Positions 18,622 through 26,640 of a DNA stretch of 64,000 bases are shown here, one piece after another (within the stretch, counting starts at the first letter, position 1; each line of letters opens with the position of its first letter). The translations under genes were made by a program, and so were the position numbers. The stretch comes from Pseudomonas simiae. Lineage in GTDB: Bacteria; Pseudomonadota; Gammaproteobacteria; Pseudomonadales; Pseudomonadaceae. The notes beneath the pieces are model-generated. The model ran no database searches. It was not told where the DNA came from and worked only from the letters and a program-made list of their open reading frames with translations. Where the stretch lies: positions 310,001 to 374,000 of the forward strand of contig NZ_FOKB01000001.1 of NCBI RefSeq assembly GCF_900111895.1, written 5' to 3'.

Positions 18622-19673
18622 CTGACACCTGGTGGCTCAACCCCTGTAAGGCGATTGACGCGCACGCATACGAACACGCCCTGGCGCGCCAGCAGCAATT
18701 GACCAAACCGTCGGGCTCCCTCGGGCAGTTGGAGGCCCTGGCGGTGCAATTGGCCGGCTTGCAGGGCCAGGTCAAACCGTTGGTGGACCACGTGTGGATC
18801 GCCATCTTCGCGGGTGACCATGGCGTGGTAGCGGAGGGCGTGTCGGCGTTTCCTCAGGAAGTCACTGGGCAGATGCTGCACAACTTTGTCAGCGGTGGCG
18901 CGGCCATCAGCGTCTTGGCGCGACAGTTGGAGGCACAGTTGGAAGTGGTCGACCTTGGCACGGTCACGCCGTCCCTGGACCTGCCAGGTGTGCGCCACCT
19001 GAACATCGGTGCGGGCACCGCCAACTTCGTCAATGGCCCGGCAATGACCGAGGCCCAAGGGGGGCTCGCCCTGCAAGCCGGCCGCGACAGTGCGCGGCGA
19101 GCATTGGCAAGCGGGGCACAGCTGTTTATCGGTGGCGAGATGGGCATCGGCAACACCACCGCCGCCAGTGCGCTGGCGTGTGCCTTGCTGGACTGTCAGG
19201 TCAGTGACCTCACGGGGCCTGGCACTGGGTTGAATGCTCAGGGGGTCAGCCACAAGGTGGCCGTGATCGAACGCGCCCTGGCGTTACATGCCGGCCAGCG
19301 TGGTGATGCGTTGCAAACGCTGTTCAATCTCGGCGGCTTTGAGATTGCCGCACTGGTGGGCGCGTACCTGGCCTGTGCGCAGGAAGGCATCGTGGTGCTG
19401 GTGGATGGTTTTATCTGCACTGTCGCAGCGCTGGTTGCGACGCGCTTGAACCCGGCATGCCATGAGTGGCTGGTGTTCGGCCATCGCGGTGCTGAACCAG
19501 GTCATCGCCATGTGCTGCAAAGCCTCGACGCGAAGCCGCTGCTGGAATTGGGCCTGCGCCTGGGCGAAGGCAGCGGCGCGGCACTGGCGGTTCCCTTGTT
19601 GCGCCTGGCATGTGCGCTGCACGGTCAGATGGCGACTTTCGCCGAAGCCGCCGTGGCAGACCGCCCGGTATGA
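18618..19673 (+). CDS. cobT: nicotinate-nucleotide-dimethylbenzimidazole phosphoribosyltransferase
   Basis: A 351-residue enzyme that transfers the ribose phosphate of nicotinate mononucleotide to dimethylbenzimidazole, giving alpha-ribazole 5'-phosphate. Recognised by [10 protein letters not shown] near residue 33, [20 protein letters not shown] near 70, [14 protein letters not shown] near 175 and HRGAEPGH near 293, where the catalytic glutamate lies. The frame is open upstream to 18531, but ATG 18618 overlaps the cobU stop (ATGA) and matches family length. The substrate comes from BluB four genes upstream. Confidence 0.95.
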   Translation: MTDTWWLNPCKAIDAHAYEHALARQQQLTKPSGSLGQLEALAVQLAGLQGQVKPLVDHVWIAIFAGDHGVVAEGVSAFPQEVTGQMLHNFVSGGAAISVLARQLEAQLEVVDLGTVTPSLDLPGVRHLNIGAGTANFVNGPAMTEAQGGLALQAGRDSARRALASGAQLFIGGEMGIGNTTAASALACALLDCQVSDLTGPGTGLNAQGVSHKVAVIERALALHAGQRGDALQTLFNLGGFEIAALVGAYLACAQEGIVVLVDGFICTVAALVATRLNPACHEWLVFGHRGAEPGHRHVLQSLDAKPLLELGLRLGEGSGAALAVPLLRLACALHGQMATFAEAAVADRPV

Positions 19674-20245
19674 CCTTGCGCCTGGACCTGCTGCGTCACG
19701 GCGAGACCGAGTTGGGCGGCGGCCTGCGCGGCAGTCTGGACGATGCACTCACCGCCAAGGGTTGGGCGCAAATGCGCGCAGCCGTGGTGGCGCAGGGGCC
19801 GTGGGACCGTCTGGTCAGTTCACCGCTGCAACGGTGCGCGCGGTTTGCCGAGGAACTGGGGGCTCAGCTCCATGTGCCGGTGGCCCTGGAAAAGGATCTG
19901 CAAGAGCTGCACTTCGGTGCCTGGGAGGGGCAGAGTGCGGCAGCCTTGATGGAGACCGACGCCGAAGGGCTGGGGTTGTTCTGGGCTGATCCCTACCGCT
20001 TTACACCACCGGAGGGCGAACCTGTCAGCGCCTTTTCCGACCGGGTTCTGGGCGCTGTCGCGCGCTTGCATCAGGCCTATGCCGGTGAGCGTGTGTTGTT
20101 GATCAGTCATGGCGGTGTGATGCGTCTGTTACTGGCGCAAGCGCGTGGTTTGCCGAGGGAGCAACTGTTGAACGTCGAAGTGGGCCATGGCGGGCTGTTC
20201 AGTCTGCACGTCAATGCTGGCGGCACACTGACGGAAGTGGGGTAG
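19670..20245 (+). CDS. cobC: alpha-ribazole phosphatase (histidine phosphatase family)
   Basis: A 191-residue phosphoglycerate-mutase-fold phosphatase. The phospho-accepting histidine is in the N-terminal LLRHGETE motif (H10) and a second active-site histidine is in LISHGGVMR near 145. In this operon it should remove phosphate from alpha-ribazole 5'-phosphate or adenosylcobalamin 5'-phosphate; the symbol cobC follows Salmonella use and differs from the decarboxylase above. ATG 19670 overlaps the cobT stop (ATGA). Short for the family but complete. Confidence 0.88.
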   Translation: MTLRLDLLRHGETELGGGLRGSLDDALTAKGWAQMRAAVVAQGPWDRLVSSPLQRCARFAEELGAQLHVPVALEKDLQELHFGAWEGQSAAALMETDAEGLGLFWADPYRFTPPEGEPVSAFSDRVLGAVARLHQAYAGERVLLISHGGVMRLLLAQARGLPREQLLNVEVGHGGLFSLHVNAGGTLTEVG

Positions 20246-20247
20246 AC

Positions 20248-20976
20248 ATGCTGCCATTCTGGATCGCCCTGCAATTTCTCAGCAGCCTGCCGATTCGCTT
20301 GCCGGGTATGCCGCAGCCTCAGGAATTGGGGCGTTCACTGCTGTTTTATCCGGTCGTCGGTCTGTTGTTCGGTGTGTTGTTGTGGGGCCTGAACTCGGTA
20401 TTGATGGGCGCGCCGTTGTTGCTGCATGCCGCATTGTTGCTGACGGCCTGGGTATTGCTCAGTGGTGGCCTGCACCTGGACGGTTTGGCGGACAGCGCCG
20501 ACGCCTGGCTCGGCGGTTTTGGCGACCGCGAACGCACGCTGACGATCATGAAGGACCCCCGCAGCGGCCCGATTGCCGTGGTTACCCTGGGGATGGTGCT
20601 GCTGCTCAAATTCACTGCGTTGGTGGCCCTGATCGAGCAACCTAACGGCGCAGCACTGATCCTGGCGCCGTTGATTGGCCGCGCATCGATGCTGGCGCTG
20701 TTTCTTACCACGCGCTATGTACGTGCCGGCGGATTGGGCCAGGCATTGTCGGATCATTTACCGAGGATCGTCGGCCAACAGGTACTGATCCTCAGTGGTT
20801 TAGCCTGCATCCTCATTGGCGGCTTCAGTGGCGGGCTGGCTGTACTACTTGCTGCGATCTGCTTCATAGGGCTGCGCCAACTGATGGTCAATCGGCTGGG
20901 CGGCACCACGGGCGATACTGCAGGCGCTTTGCTGGAACTGCTGGAAGTCGTGGTTCTGGTCGGCCTGGCGCTGTAA
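20248..20976 (+). CDS. cobS: adenosylcobinamide-GDP ribazoletransferase
   Basis: A 242-residue integral membrane enzyme (CobS/CobV) that joins adenosylcobinamide-GDP to alpha-ribazole, the last assembly step of B12. The signature HLDGLADSADAW with conserved acidic residues is at about 75-86, followed by MKDPRSGPIAV near 102. Multiple hydrophobic spans run through the remainder. Only 2 bases separate it from the phosphatase gene. Last gene of the cob operon; the next gene's promoter begins 8 bases after its stop. Confidence 0.94.
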   Translation: MLPFWIALQFLSSLPIRLPGMPQPQELGRSLLFYPVVGLLFGVLLWGLNSVLMGAPLLLHAALLLTAWVLLSGGLHLDGLADSADAWLGGFGDRERTLTIMKDPRSGPIAVVTLGMVLLLKFTALVALIEQPNGAALILAPLIGRASMLALFLTTRYVRAGGLGQALSDHLPRIVGQQVLILSGLACILIGGFSGGLAVLLAAICFIGLRQLMVNRLGGTTGDTAGALLELLEVVVLVGLAL

Positions 20977-20983
20977 CACTTTC

Positions 20984-21014
20984 TTGCATTTCATAAATCG
21001 CGGGTATATACACC
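20984..21014 (+). promoter_or_regulatory. marR promoter with overlapping operator
   Basis: A sigma-70-like promoter: TTGCAT at 20984-20989, a 17-base spacer, and TATACA at 21007-21012. The sequence CGCGGGTATATACACC (20999-21014) covering the -10 shares 12 consecutive bases (GCGGGTATATAC) with the perfect palindrome before the downstream MFS gene. The expected transcription start falls at about 21018-21019, on the marR start codon. Confidence 0.65.
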
Positions 21015-21018
21015 TTCT

Positions 21019-21423
21019 ATGCTTGCCTCCCAATGTTTGTGCACCAACCTGCGACGTGCCGCCCGTGGCGTCAGCAGGCATTACGACGGCGCCCTTGATG
21101 GCTTCGGGATCAACGTCGCCCAGTATTCTTTGCTGTGTAACCTGCAGCGCCTCGATCAGCCGAGTATTTCCAGCCTGGCGGAAGCCATGGGCCTGGATCG
21201 CAGCACCTTGGGGCGGAACCTGCGGGTGCTGGAAGGTGAGGGCCTGGTAAAACTGGTGGAAGGCGATGACCTGCGCAACCGCCTGGTGATGTTGACCGAG
21301 GACGGTGAAGCACGACTTGCCGCAGCATTACCCGCCTGGGAAGCGGCGCAGCAAAAATTGATCGATCAACTCGGCGCGGAAAAACGCGAAACCTTGTTGG
21401 CCTTGCTGGACGAACTCGCCTGA
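21019..21423 (+). CDS. MarR family transcriptional regulator
   Basis: A 134-residue winged-helix regulator. The DNA-recognition region is PSISSLAEAMGLDRSTLGRNLRVLE (about 46-70), followed by the wing with the acidic DDLRNR turn (about 81-86). It has two cysteines in the N-terminal helix (C6, C8) that could sense oxidants or electrophiles, which is inference. No ribosome site precedes ATG 21019 and the predicted transcript start coincides with it, so the message may be leaderless. It probably represses itself and the adjacent MFS gene through GCGGGTATATAC sites. Confidence 0.88.
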   Translation: MLASQCLCTNLRRAARGVSRHYDGALDGFGINVAQYSLLCNLQRLDQPSISSLAEAMGLDRSTLGRNLRVLEGEGLVKLVEGDDLRNRLVMLTEDGEARLAAALPAWEAAQQKLIDQLGAEKRETLLALLDELA

Positions 21424-21446
21424 GCGCGGGGTTTGTTCGAATACAA

Positions 21447-21462
21447 GCGGGTATATACCCGC
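21447..21462. promoter_or_regulatory. perfect palindromic operator before the MFS gene
   Basis: GCGGGTATATACCCGC is a perfect 16-base palindrome 16 bases before the MFS start codon, overlapping a TATATA-type -10 region. Its first 12 bases recur over the marR -10 at 21000-21011. Likely binding site of the MarR protein encoded just upstream. Confidence 0.75.
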
Positions 21463-21478
21463 GAGCGGAGAATAAGAA

Positions 21479-22687
21479 ATGACCTCGATGTGGCGCACCA
21501 GTGGTTGGATTCTTGTAGGGAGTGCGCTGATTCTGGCGTTGTCGTTGGGTGTGCGGCACGGTTTTGGCCTGTTCCTGGCGCCGATGAGCAGCGAATTTGG
21601 CTGGGGCCGTGAAACTTTCGCCTTTGCCATCGCCTTGCAGAACCTGATCTGGGGCCTGGCACAGCCGTTCACCGGCGCTTTGGCTGACCGTTTTGGCGCC
21701 ACTAGAGCGGTGTTTGTTGGTGGCATCCTGTACGCGGCGGGCCTGGTGTTGATGGGCATGTCCGATTCGGCGTGGTCGTTGTCCCTCAGCGCCGGCTTGC
21801 TGATTGGTATCGGTCTGTCTGGCACCTCGTTCTCGGTGATTCTTGGTGTGGTCGGTCGGGCCGTGGCGCCGGAAAAACGCAGCATGGCCATGGGGATTGC
21901 GAGTGCTGCCGGTTCGTTCGGTCAGTTCGCCATGGTGCCGGGCACCTTGGGTTTGATCAGTTGGTTGGGCTGGTCTGCTGCATTGCTGGCGCTGGGCCTG
22001 ATGGTGGCGCTGATTCTGCCGCTGGTGGCGATGCTCAAAGACAGGCCATTGCCGGTGCTGGCGGGCCAACAAACCTTGCGCGAAGCCTTGAAGGAAGCCT
22101 GCTCCCATTCCGGCTTCTGGTTGTTGGCCTTCGGCTTTTTCGTCTGCGGTTTCCAGGTGGTGTTTATCGGCGTGCATTTGCCGGCTTATCTGGTGGACCA
22201 GCATTTGCCGGCCACCGTCGGTACCACGGTGCTGGCACTGATCGGCCTGTTCAACATCTTCGGTACCTACACCGCCGGCTGGCTCGGCGGGCGCATGTCC
22301 AAACCGCGTTTGCTGACGGGGTTGTACCTGCTGCGCGCGGTGGTGATCGTGCTGTTCCTGTGGGCGCCGGTCACTGAAGTCACGGCCTACCTGTTTGGCA
22401 TGGCGATGGGCTTCCTGTGGCTGTCCACCGTACCGCTGACCAACGGCACCGTCGCCACATTGTTTGGTGTGCGAAATCTCTCCATGCTTGGCGGGATAGT
22501 GTTTTTGTTCCACCAACTCGGTTCGTTCCTGGGCGGCTGGTTGGGCGGGGTGGTCTATGATCGAACCGGCAACTACGATTTGATCTGGCAGGTGGCGATC
22601 CTGCTGAGCCTGCTCGCCGCAGCCCTGAATTGGCCGGTACGTGAGCGCCCGGTGGCGCGATTGCAGGCACAGATGGAGGCGGCATGA
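21479..22687 (+). CDS. MFS transporter
   Basis: A 402-residue major facilitator superfamily protein with twelve predicted membrane segments. The cytoplasmic loop between helices 2 and 3 is seen as GALADRFGATRAVFVGG (about 64-80), and the corresponding loop of the second half is GWLGGRMSKPRLL near 275. The overall pattern resembles the oxalate/formate antiporter-like or monocarboxylate group of MFS proteins, but the substrate cannot be read from sequence. GGAG at 21466-21469 precedes ATG 21479. It follows marR by 55 bases, separated by a palindromic operator, so it is probably MarR-repressed. Its stop overlaps a small membrane protein gene. Confidence 0.88.
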   Translation: MTSMWRTSGWILVGSALILALSLGVRHGFGLFLAPMSSEFGWGRETFAFAIALQNLIWGLAQPFTGALADRFGATRAVFVGGILYAAGLVLMGMSDSAWSLSLSAGLLIGIGLSGTSFSVILGVVGRAVAPEKRSMAMGIASAAGSFGQFAMVPGTLGLISWLGWSAALLALGLMVALILPLVAMLKDRPLPVLAGQQTLREALKEACSHSGFWLLAFGFFVCGFQVVFIGVHLPAYLVDQHLPATVGTTVLALIGLFNIFGTYTAGWLGGRMSKPRLLTGLYLLRAVVIVLFLWAPVTEVTAYLFGMAMGFLWLSTVPLTNGTVATLFGVRNLSMLGGIVFLFHQLGSFLGGWLGGVVYDRTGNYDLIWQVAILLSLLAAALNWPVRERPVARLQAQMEAA

Positions 22688-22803
22688 GCAGAGTGGCACA
22701 CGGTGTGATACTGGTTGCGGGGCTGGTCCTGGTGGTGTTGGCCTGGTGGGGCTGGCAGCGTGGCGGGCTGGCGTTGATGCAACTGGGCATGTCGATCTGT
22801 TAA
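22684..22803 (+). CDS. 39-residue single-span membrane peptide
   Basis: A short complete frame begins at ATG 22684, overlapping the MFS stop (ATGA), and ends with TAA at 22801-22803. The product has a polar N-terminus (MSRVAHG), one hydrophobic span ([17 protein letters not shown], residues 8-24) and a short amphipathic tail. The stop-start overlap and the clean transmembrane pattern suggest a real small subunit or regulator of the transporter. I know of no named family. It is short enough to be missed by gene finders. Confidence 0.6.
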   Translation: MSRVAHGVILVAGLVLVVLAWWGWQRGGLALMQLGMSIC

Positions 22804-22852
22804 GTTTCCGGTCTGGCTGCTTTTAGTCAGGTCTCTTCAAAGGACACATAAC

Positions 22853-23404
22853 ATGCAGATGCGTTGGCTCGCTGTACCCGTCCTGATGGCCATTGGCAGT
22901 GCTGCCCTGGCCGCCAGTTGCCCGCCGCTGTTGGAAGGCCAATTGCCCAAGCTGCGCGCCAAAGAGTCCATCGACCTGTGCCAGCGCTTTGCGGGCAAGC
23001 CGCTGGTCATCGTCAACACCGCCAGCTTTTGTGGGTTCGCCCCACAATTCAAAGGCCTCGAAGCTTTGTATCAACGCTACAAGGGCGAAGGGCTGGAAGT
23101 GATCGGCGTGCCGTCGGATGACTTCAAGCAGGAAGCCAAGACCGGCGAAGAAACCGCCAAGGTCTGCTACGTGAATTACGGCGTGACCTTCACCATGACC
23201 GAGCCACAAAAGGTCAAGGGGCCGGATGCGGTGCACCTGTTCAAGGTATTGGCGCAGCAGACCGACGCGCCGCCGAAGTGGAATTTCTACAAGTATGTGG
23301 TGGATAGGCAGGGCAAGGTGATTGCCAATTTTTCCAGCCTCACCAAACCGGACAGCCCGGATTTGATCAAGGCGGTGGAAGAGGCGTTGGCCTCCAAACC
23401 CTGA
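22853..23404 (+). CDS. periplasmic glutathione peroxidase
   Basis: A 183-residue thiol peroxidase of the GPx family with an N-terminal signal peptide (hydrophobic residues 5-20, probable cleavage after ALA). The peroxidatic cysteine is C60 in NTASFCGF, replacing selenocysteine, followed by the [23 protein letters not shown] block. The [14 protein letters not shown] segment near 143 gives the tryptophan of the active site and the usual core. It reduces peroxides, in practice probably with a thioredoxin-like donor. AAGGA at 22839-22843 precedes ATG 22853. A terminator follows. Confidence 0.9.
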   Translation: MQMRWLAVPVLMAIGSAALAASCPPLLEGQLPKLRAKESIDLCQRFAGKPLVIVNTASFCGFAPQFKGLEALYQRYKGEGLEVIGVPSDDFKQEAKTGEETAKVCYVNYGVTFTMTEPQKVKGPDAVHLFKVLAQQTDAPPKWNFYKYVVDRQGKVIANFSSLTKPDSPDLIKAVEEALASKP

Positions 23405-23416
23405 CAATCGCCCATT

Positions 23417-23456
23417 AAAAAGCCCCGCTTCCTTTGCAGGAGGGCGGGGCTTTTTT
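23417..23456. terminator. intrinsic terminator, probably bidirectional
   Basis: AAAAAGCCCCGC pairs with GCGGGGCTTTTTT across a short loop, with an A-run on one side and a T-run on the other. It separates the convergent glutathione peroxidase and FadL-like genes. Confidence 0.9.
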
Positions 23457-23469
23457 ATACGGCGTCAGA

Positions 23470-24759
23470 TCAGAACTTGTACGTTACGCCCAGGCCAAAA
23501 CCGTTGGCGCTGTTTTCGTACTTAGCATTGTAGGACTGGCCCAATGCGTTGGCACGAGCGACCTTGACTGGTTCTTCCTTGAGGTAGGAGTAAGCCAGGT
23601 CCACGGTCATATTCGGCATTACATCGTAACCAAGGCCGAGACTGAAGATAGTCCGGTCACCGGTTGGGATACGCGGCGAACGGTCGGTGTTGTTGGTCGG
23701 CGACTGGTCGAAGGTCAGGCCGGTACGCAGCACCACTTGCTTGGTGACACGATACGAGGTACCCACGGCATAGGCCCAAGTGTCGTGCCAATTCTGGTCT
23801 TCTTTGATGGTGCCGACAATTTGCGGAGCCAACACACCGCTACCGGCTGCGGCCGATACACCTTCGTTGTTGACGGTGATGTCTTTCAGGCGGCTCCAGC
23901 GGGTCCAGGTAGCGCCTGCGTAGAGTTTCCACGCGTCGCTCATATCTTGAGTAACCGACAGGTCCCAGGATTCAGGTGTGTCGATCTTCAGCGACGCGTC
24001 GTAGCGGCCATTGTTCAACAGCGAAGCTGGAACGTTGGTGCCTTTGGTCACTTCGGTATGGCCTTCGAGCTTGTACTTCACTTTCGAGTGGTAGGTCAGG
24101 CCCACTCGCGTTGTGTCAGTAGCTTGAACCAGCAGGCCGGCATTGAAGCCGACGGCGGTGTCATCACCCTTGATCTTGATGTTGTTGGAGCCGGTACCCG
24201 CGACTGGCAGGTTGATATCGGACTCAAGCGTACCAGCGATACGGTTGATGGTCGGACCAAAACCAATGGAAACCCGATCGTTGAAGGCGTAGCTGACCGT
24301 CGGCTGGAAAGTGATGACGGTCACTTCGCTTTTGCTGCCAAAGGCTTTGCCTTGGAAGCCACTTTCGTAATCGGTCACAAGGCCAAACGGAGCATAGACG
24401 CCGAAACCGACAGCCCATTGATCGTTGAGTTTATTGGTGTAGAAACCGAAAGGAACGGCAGTGAAAGGCACCATATCGCCTTTGTTCGTGCCGCTGGAGC
24501 GGCCGCTGACATCCTTGATGTTGCTTGAGGCATCAATCGCCGCAACACCGCCAGTGACTTGCTGGCCTTCAAGGCGAGCCATACCGGCAGGGTTACCATA
24601 AACGGTGCTGGCGTTTTCGGCAGAAGAAGAGCGGCCTGCGAAACCCGTACCCATCCCGGCGACGTCTTGTTCGTTAAGGGCAAAGCCACTTGCGAAAATA
24701 TGAGAAGAGGCCATGGCAACGGCGAGGCTAAGTGTGGTCTTGAGCATTACTTTTTTCAT
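23470..24759 (-). CDS. OmpP1/FadL family outer membrane transporter
   Basis: A 429-residue outer membrane beta-barrel. The signal peptide (MKKVMLKTTLSLAVAMASSHIFA) is followed by the FadL-like mature N-terminus SGFALNEQDVAGMGTGFAG, which forms the plug hatch, and STVYGNPAGMARL. The C-terminus ends in phenylalanine (VTYKF), the usual barrel-insertion signal. It probably imports long-chain fatty acids or other hydrophobic compounds such as aromatics. GGAG lies 8 bases before ATG 24759. Single gene with a strong terminator. Confidence 0.9.
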   Translation of the reverse strand: MKKVMLKTTLSLAVAMASSHIFASGFALNEQDVAGMGTGFAGRSSSAENASTVYGNPAGMARLEGQQVTGGVAAIDASSNIKDVSGRSSGTNKGDMVPFTAVPFGFYTNKLNDQWAVGFGVYAPFGLVTDYESGFQGKAFGSKSEVTVITFQPTVSYAFNDRVSIGFGPTINRIAGTLESDINLPVAGTGSNNIKIKGDDTAVGFNAGLLVQATDTTRVGLTYHSKVKYKLEGHTEVTKGTNVPASLLNNGRYDASLKIDTPESWDLSVTQDMSDAWKLYAGATWTRWSRLKDITVNNEGVSAAAGSGVLAPQIVGTIKEDQNWHDTWAYAVGTSYRVTKQVVLRTGLTFDQSPTNNTDRSPRIPTGDRTIFSLGLGYDVMPNMTVDLAYSYLKEEPVKVARANALGQSYNAKYENSANGFGLGVTYKF

Positions 24760-24905
24760 TATTAGAACTCCGTGGTGATCACCGCTGCGGAAAGTAACAA
24801 TAAAATTAAGATCGCGCTATAGGCTGTAATGCAGGAGATAGAGCGGTTTTGTAGGACAATCCGACCAAAATACAGGGTTTTTGACGAATCTTGCAAATTG
24901 CCCGG

Positions 24906-25388
24906 TCAGCAAACCACGTGATTCATGGGTGAAACACAGGTGTGCCAGGCTTGAATGAAATCGCGCAGCCGTCCTTGTGGGTGAAAAATTTCTTTCCAGA
25001 TACGTGCCATGGCCAAGACATCACCGGGTGGAGGCAGTGTAGGAGTGTGTTGTTCCACCAACAGCCAGGCGATGGCGGTGGCATAACGCAAGTTTACGGT
25101 GAGCTCCAGTTGCGGTGCGCTGAGGAACGCATGCTGGCTCGCGAGTCCGCGTACCAGGCTGGCGCGTTCGGGGTCCAGCGCCAGATAGTTGTCCCACAGG
25201 GCACGATGGCGTGGTTCGGTGATGCTGTACAGGCCGTGGCCGCGCCGGTCGTGCAAGGCGGAACCGAGTTCCGACTGGCTGGCGGCAATGCCCAGCAGGA
25301 GAGACTCAGCCGTCGGGTGATGGCGGCCGAGGTACATCAAGGTCGGCCGGATCACATATCGAGACAATTCGCTGGCAGCGATACCCAT
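24906..25388 (-). CDS. uncharacterised protein with phage lysozyme-like pattern
   Basis: A 160-residue soluble protein without a signal peptide. GAGG lies 5 bases before ATG 25388, which supports it as a gene. The block from about 14 to 70 (RPTLMYLG.. AESLLLGIAASQSELG.. GLYSITEPRHRALWDNYL) follows the layout of small phage-encoded proteins I recall in virion regions. In those, a Glu in QESxxG precedes a G(L/I)(F/Y)xME block, as in lysozyme-fold enzymes. Here the Glu of QSELG is kept. Function unknown; it stands alone with no other phage genes. Confidence 0.65.
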   Translation of the reverse strand: MGIAASELSRYVIRPTLMYLGRHHPTAESLLLGIAASQSELGSALHDRRGHGLYSITEPRHRALWDNYLALDPERASLVRGLASQHAFLSAPQLELTVNLRYATAIAWLLVEQHTPTLPPPGDVLAMARIWKEIFHPQGRLRDFIQAWHTCVSPMNHVVC

Positions 25389-25613
25389 ACAAGCCTCAAT
25401 CCGTGAAAGTGGTCGACGAGGCCTGAGAGGGGGGCTTGGCAGCAGTGGATCGGATCTCAGGCTCGTCGGAAGCGGATCATGCCGCTTGAGTTGAAGTGTA
25501 GTGTCATATTTGTGATGTAAAGGACTGTTTTTAAAACATCTTATTCATTTAGTTATAACGGTTATATCTATTTGAACTGAGTGCAACGGCCCAATAGGTA
25601 AATTCCGGGCAAT

Positions 25614-25643
25614 AAAAAACCCTGTTTTTTAAACAGGGTTTTT
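25614..25643 (-). terminator. intrinsic terminator of the 74-residue gene
   Basis: AAAAAACCCTGTTT pairs with AAACAGGGTTTTT. Read on the minus strand it directly follows the small gene ending at 25666. Confidence 0.85.
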
Positions 25644-25665
25644 GTGTTTCAGCGACGCGGGTCGA

Positions 25666-25890
25666 TCAGGCAATCAATGCCTGACGGGTACGCTCGATCA
25701 CGGCCTGCAGCGGTTCTGCGCTGGAGTATTGATCGGGGTACAGGCGTTCGCTGTGACGAGCGATGCCGTGTTCGTTGACCAGGGTGAAGCTGAAGCAGCC
25801 TTTGCGAGCGGCCATGATCAGGCAGTTCATTGGAGCAAAAGCGTTGGTGAGGGTGCGAATGGCATCCTGAGTATGGATTTGAGCGTTCAT
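25666..25890 (-). CDS. small conserved-looking protein (DUF1652-like)
   Basis: A 74-residue protein with an AGGAAC ribosome site before ATG 25890 and its own terminator. The layout, an N-terminal helix, then a FAPxxC motif (FAPMNC, residues 18-23), then a short beta region and a C-terminal helix, recalls the DUF1652 family of pseudomonads; this assignment is tentative. No membrane segment or signal peptide. Role unknown. It stands alone between long noncoding stretches. Confidence 0.65.
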   Translation of the reverse strand: MNAQIHTQDAIRTLTNAFAPMNCLIMAARKGCFSFTLVNEHGIARHSERLYPDQYSSAEPLQAVIERTRQALIA

Positions 25891-26334
25891 ATTATTGGTG
25901 TTCCTACAAATGACACGGATTAAGAACCGTGCAACGTTAAAACGTTCCAGTAACGTTGATCACCATTGATCAAACGAAGAACCCGACTGGAACAAAGCAG
26001 CCAGTTTGAAGCGCTAATAATTTAGGCGCGCTTGGGCTGGCAGGTAGGTACTTAGGAGGGCAGGCAACACAACAGGGGCAAAGGTTCTGGGCCCGGGGTG
26101 AAGATCCTGATCAATTTGCAGGTTGGTTCGGTCAGAGTATGGAAACTTCGCGACACCCTTTGCTTGTTCAAAGGCAGTGTCGTCGCAAGTGATACCTGGA
26201 AACCATCGAGGTGGTCGATCCCGTGTTGTGCAGGGGAGTTGTTCGACCAGAATTGACTTTCAGCTTGGTACTAACGCCGCGGATAGTAACGGATTGAAAC
26301 CGGTAAGGGAAGTATGTTAGCTAAAAAACTTTTA
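25891..26334. other. 444-base stretch without a supported gene
   Basis: Noticeably AT-richer at both ends. The first 100 bases should hold the promoter of the 74-residue gene. Repeated AACGTT-type words occur around 25930-25960 (GCAACGTTAAAACGTTCCAG, TAACGTTGATCACC), which may be regulatory. A 65-residue plus-strand frame near 26123-26320 has no ribosome site and no recognisable pattern, so I do not call it. I see no RNA gene. Confidence 0.4.
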
Positions 26335-26640
26335 TCAGCCGCCCAACAGGCCTCGATAGACCAAGACGGTGATCGCTGCTGCCAGTGAGCAGCCCAGTCC
26401 GTAGGCTGCAAGGGTCAAGCGCAGGGATTGGCCGGTCTCGACCACCTTCATCACGTCGCCGATGTCGTTTATCCGGCCTTCGCCCAGCTCGATGCAGAGG
26501 CTGACGGCAGTGAACGCCGCCGACAGCAGGATCGCGATGGCGAACAGCGCCCCATCCGGTGACGGCAGTGCTGCATTGATCCCCAAGGAAACGGCGCAGA
26601 TGGCCAATAGCAACACGGCGAATAACAGAATCCCTTTCAT
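26335..26640 (-). CDS. small membrane protein of unknown function
   Basis: A 101-residue protein with three hydrophobic segments (about 3-22, 29-49 and 77-97) and one polar loop with acidic residues (ELGEGRINDIGD) between the second and third. Start at ATG 26640 is supported by GGGTGAG a few bases before; an in-frame ATG at 26652 has nothing. No family recognised. Coding quality is average, and the gene stands alone, so some doubt remains. Confidence 0.55.
   Translation of the reverse strand: MKGILLFAVLLLAICAVSLGINAALPSPDGALFAIAILLSAAFTAVSLCIELGEGRINDIGDVMKVVETGQSLRLTLAAYGLGCSLAAAITVLVYRGLLGG

Noticed and set aside
21110..22699. A 529-codon minus-strand frame across marR and the MFS gene
   Set aside because: Antisense of two clear genes and of their operator; composition is Gln/His/Arg-rich.
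24906..25388. Possible prophage remnant around the lysozyme-like gene
   Set aside because: No integrase, attachment repeat, capsid, tail or holin gene is nearby; one gene does not make a prophage.
26123..26320. A 65-codon plus-strand frame in the gap after the DUF1652-like gene
   Set aside because: No ribosome site, no similarity that I recognise and mixed codon use; not enough to call a gene.
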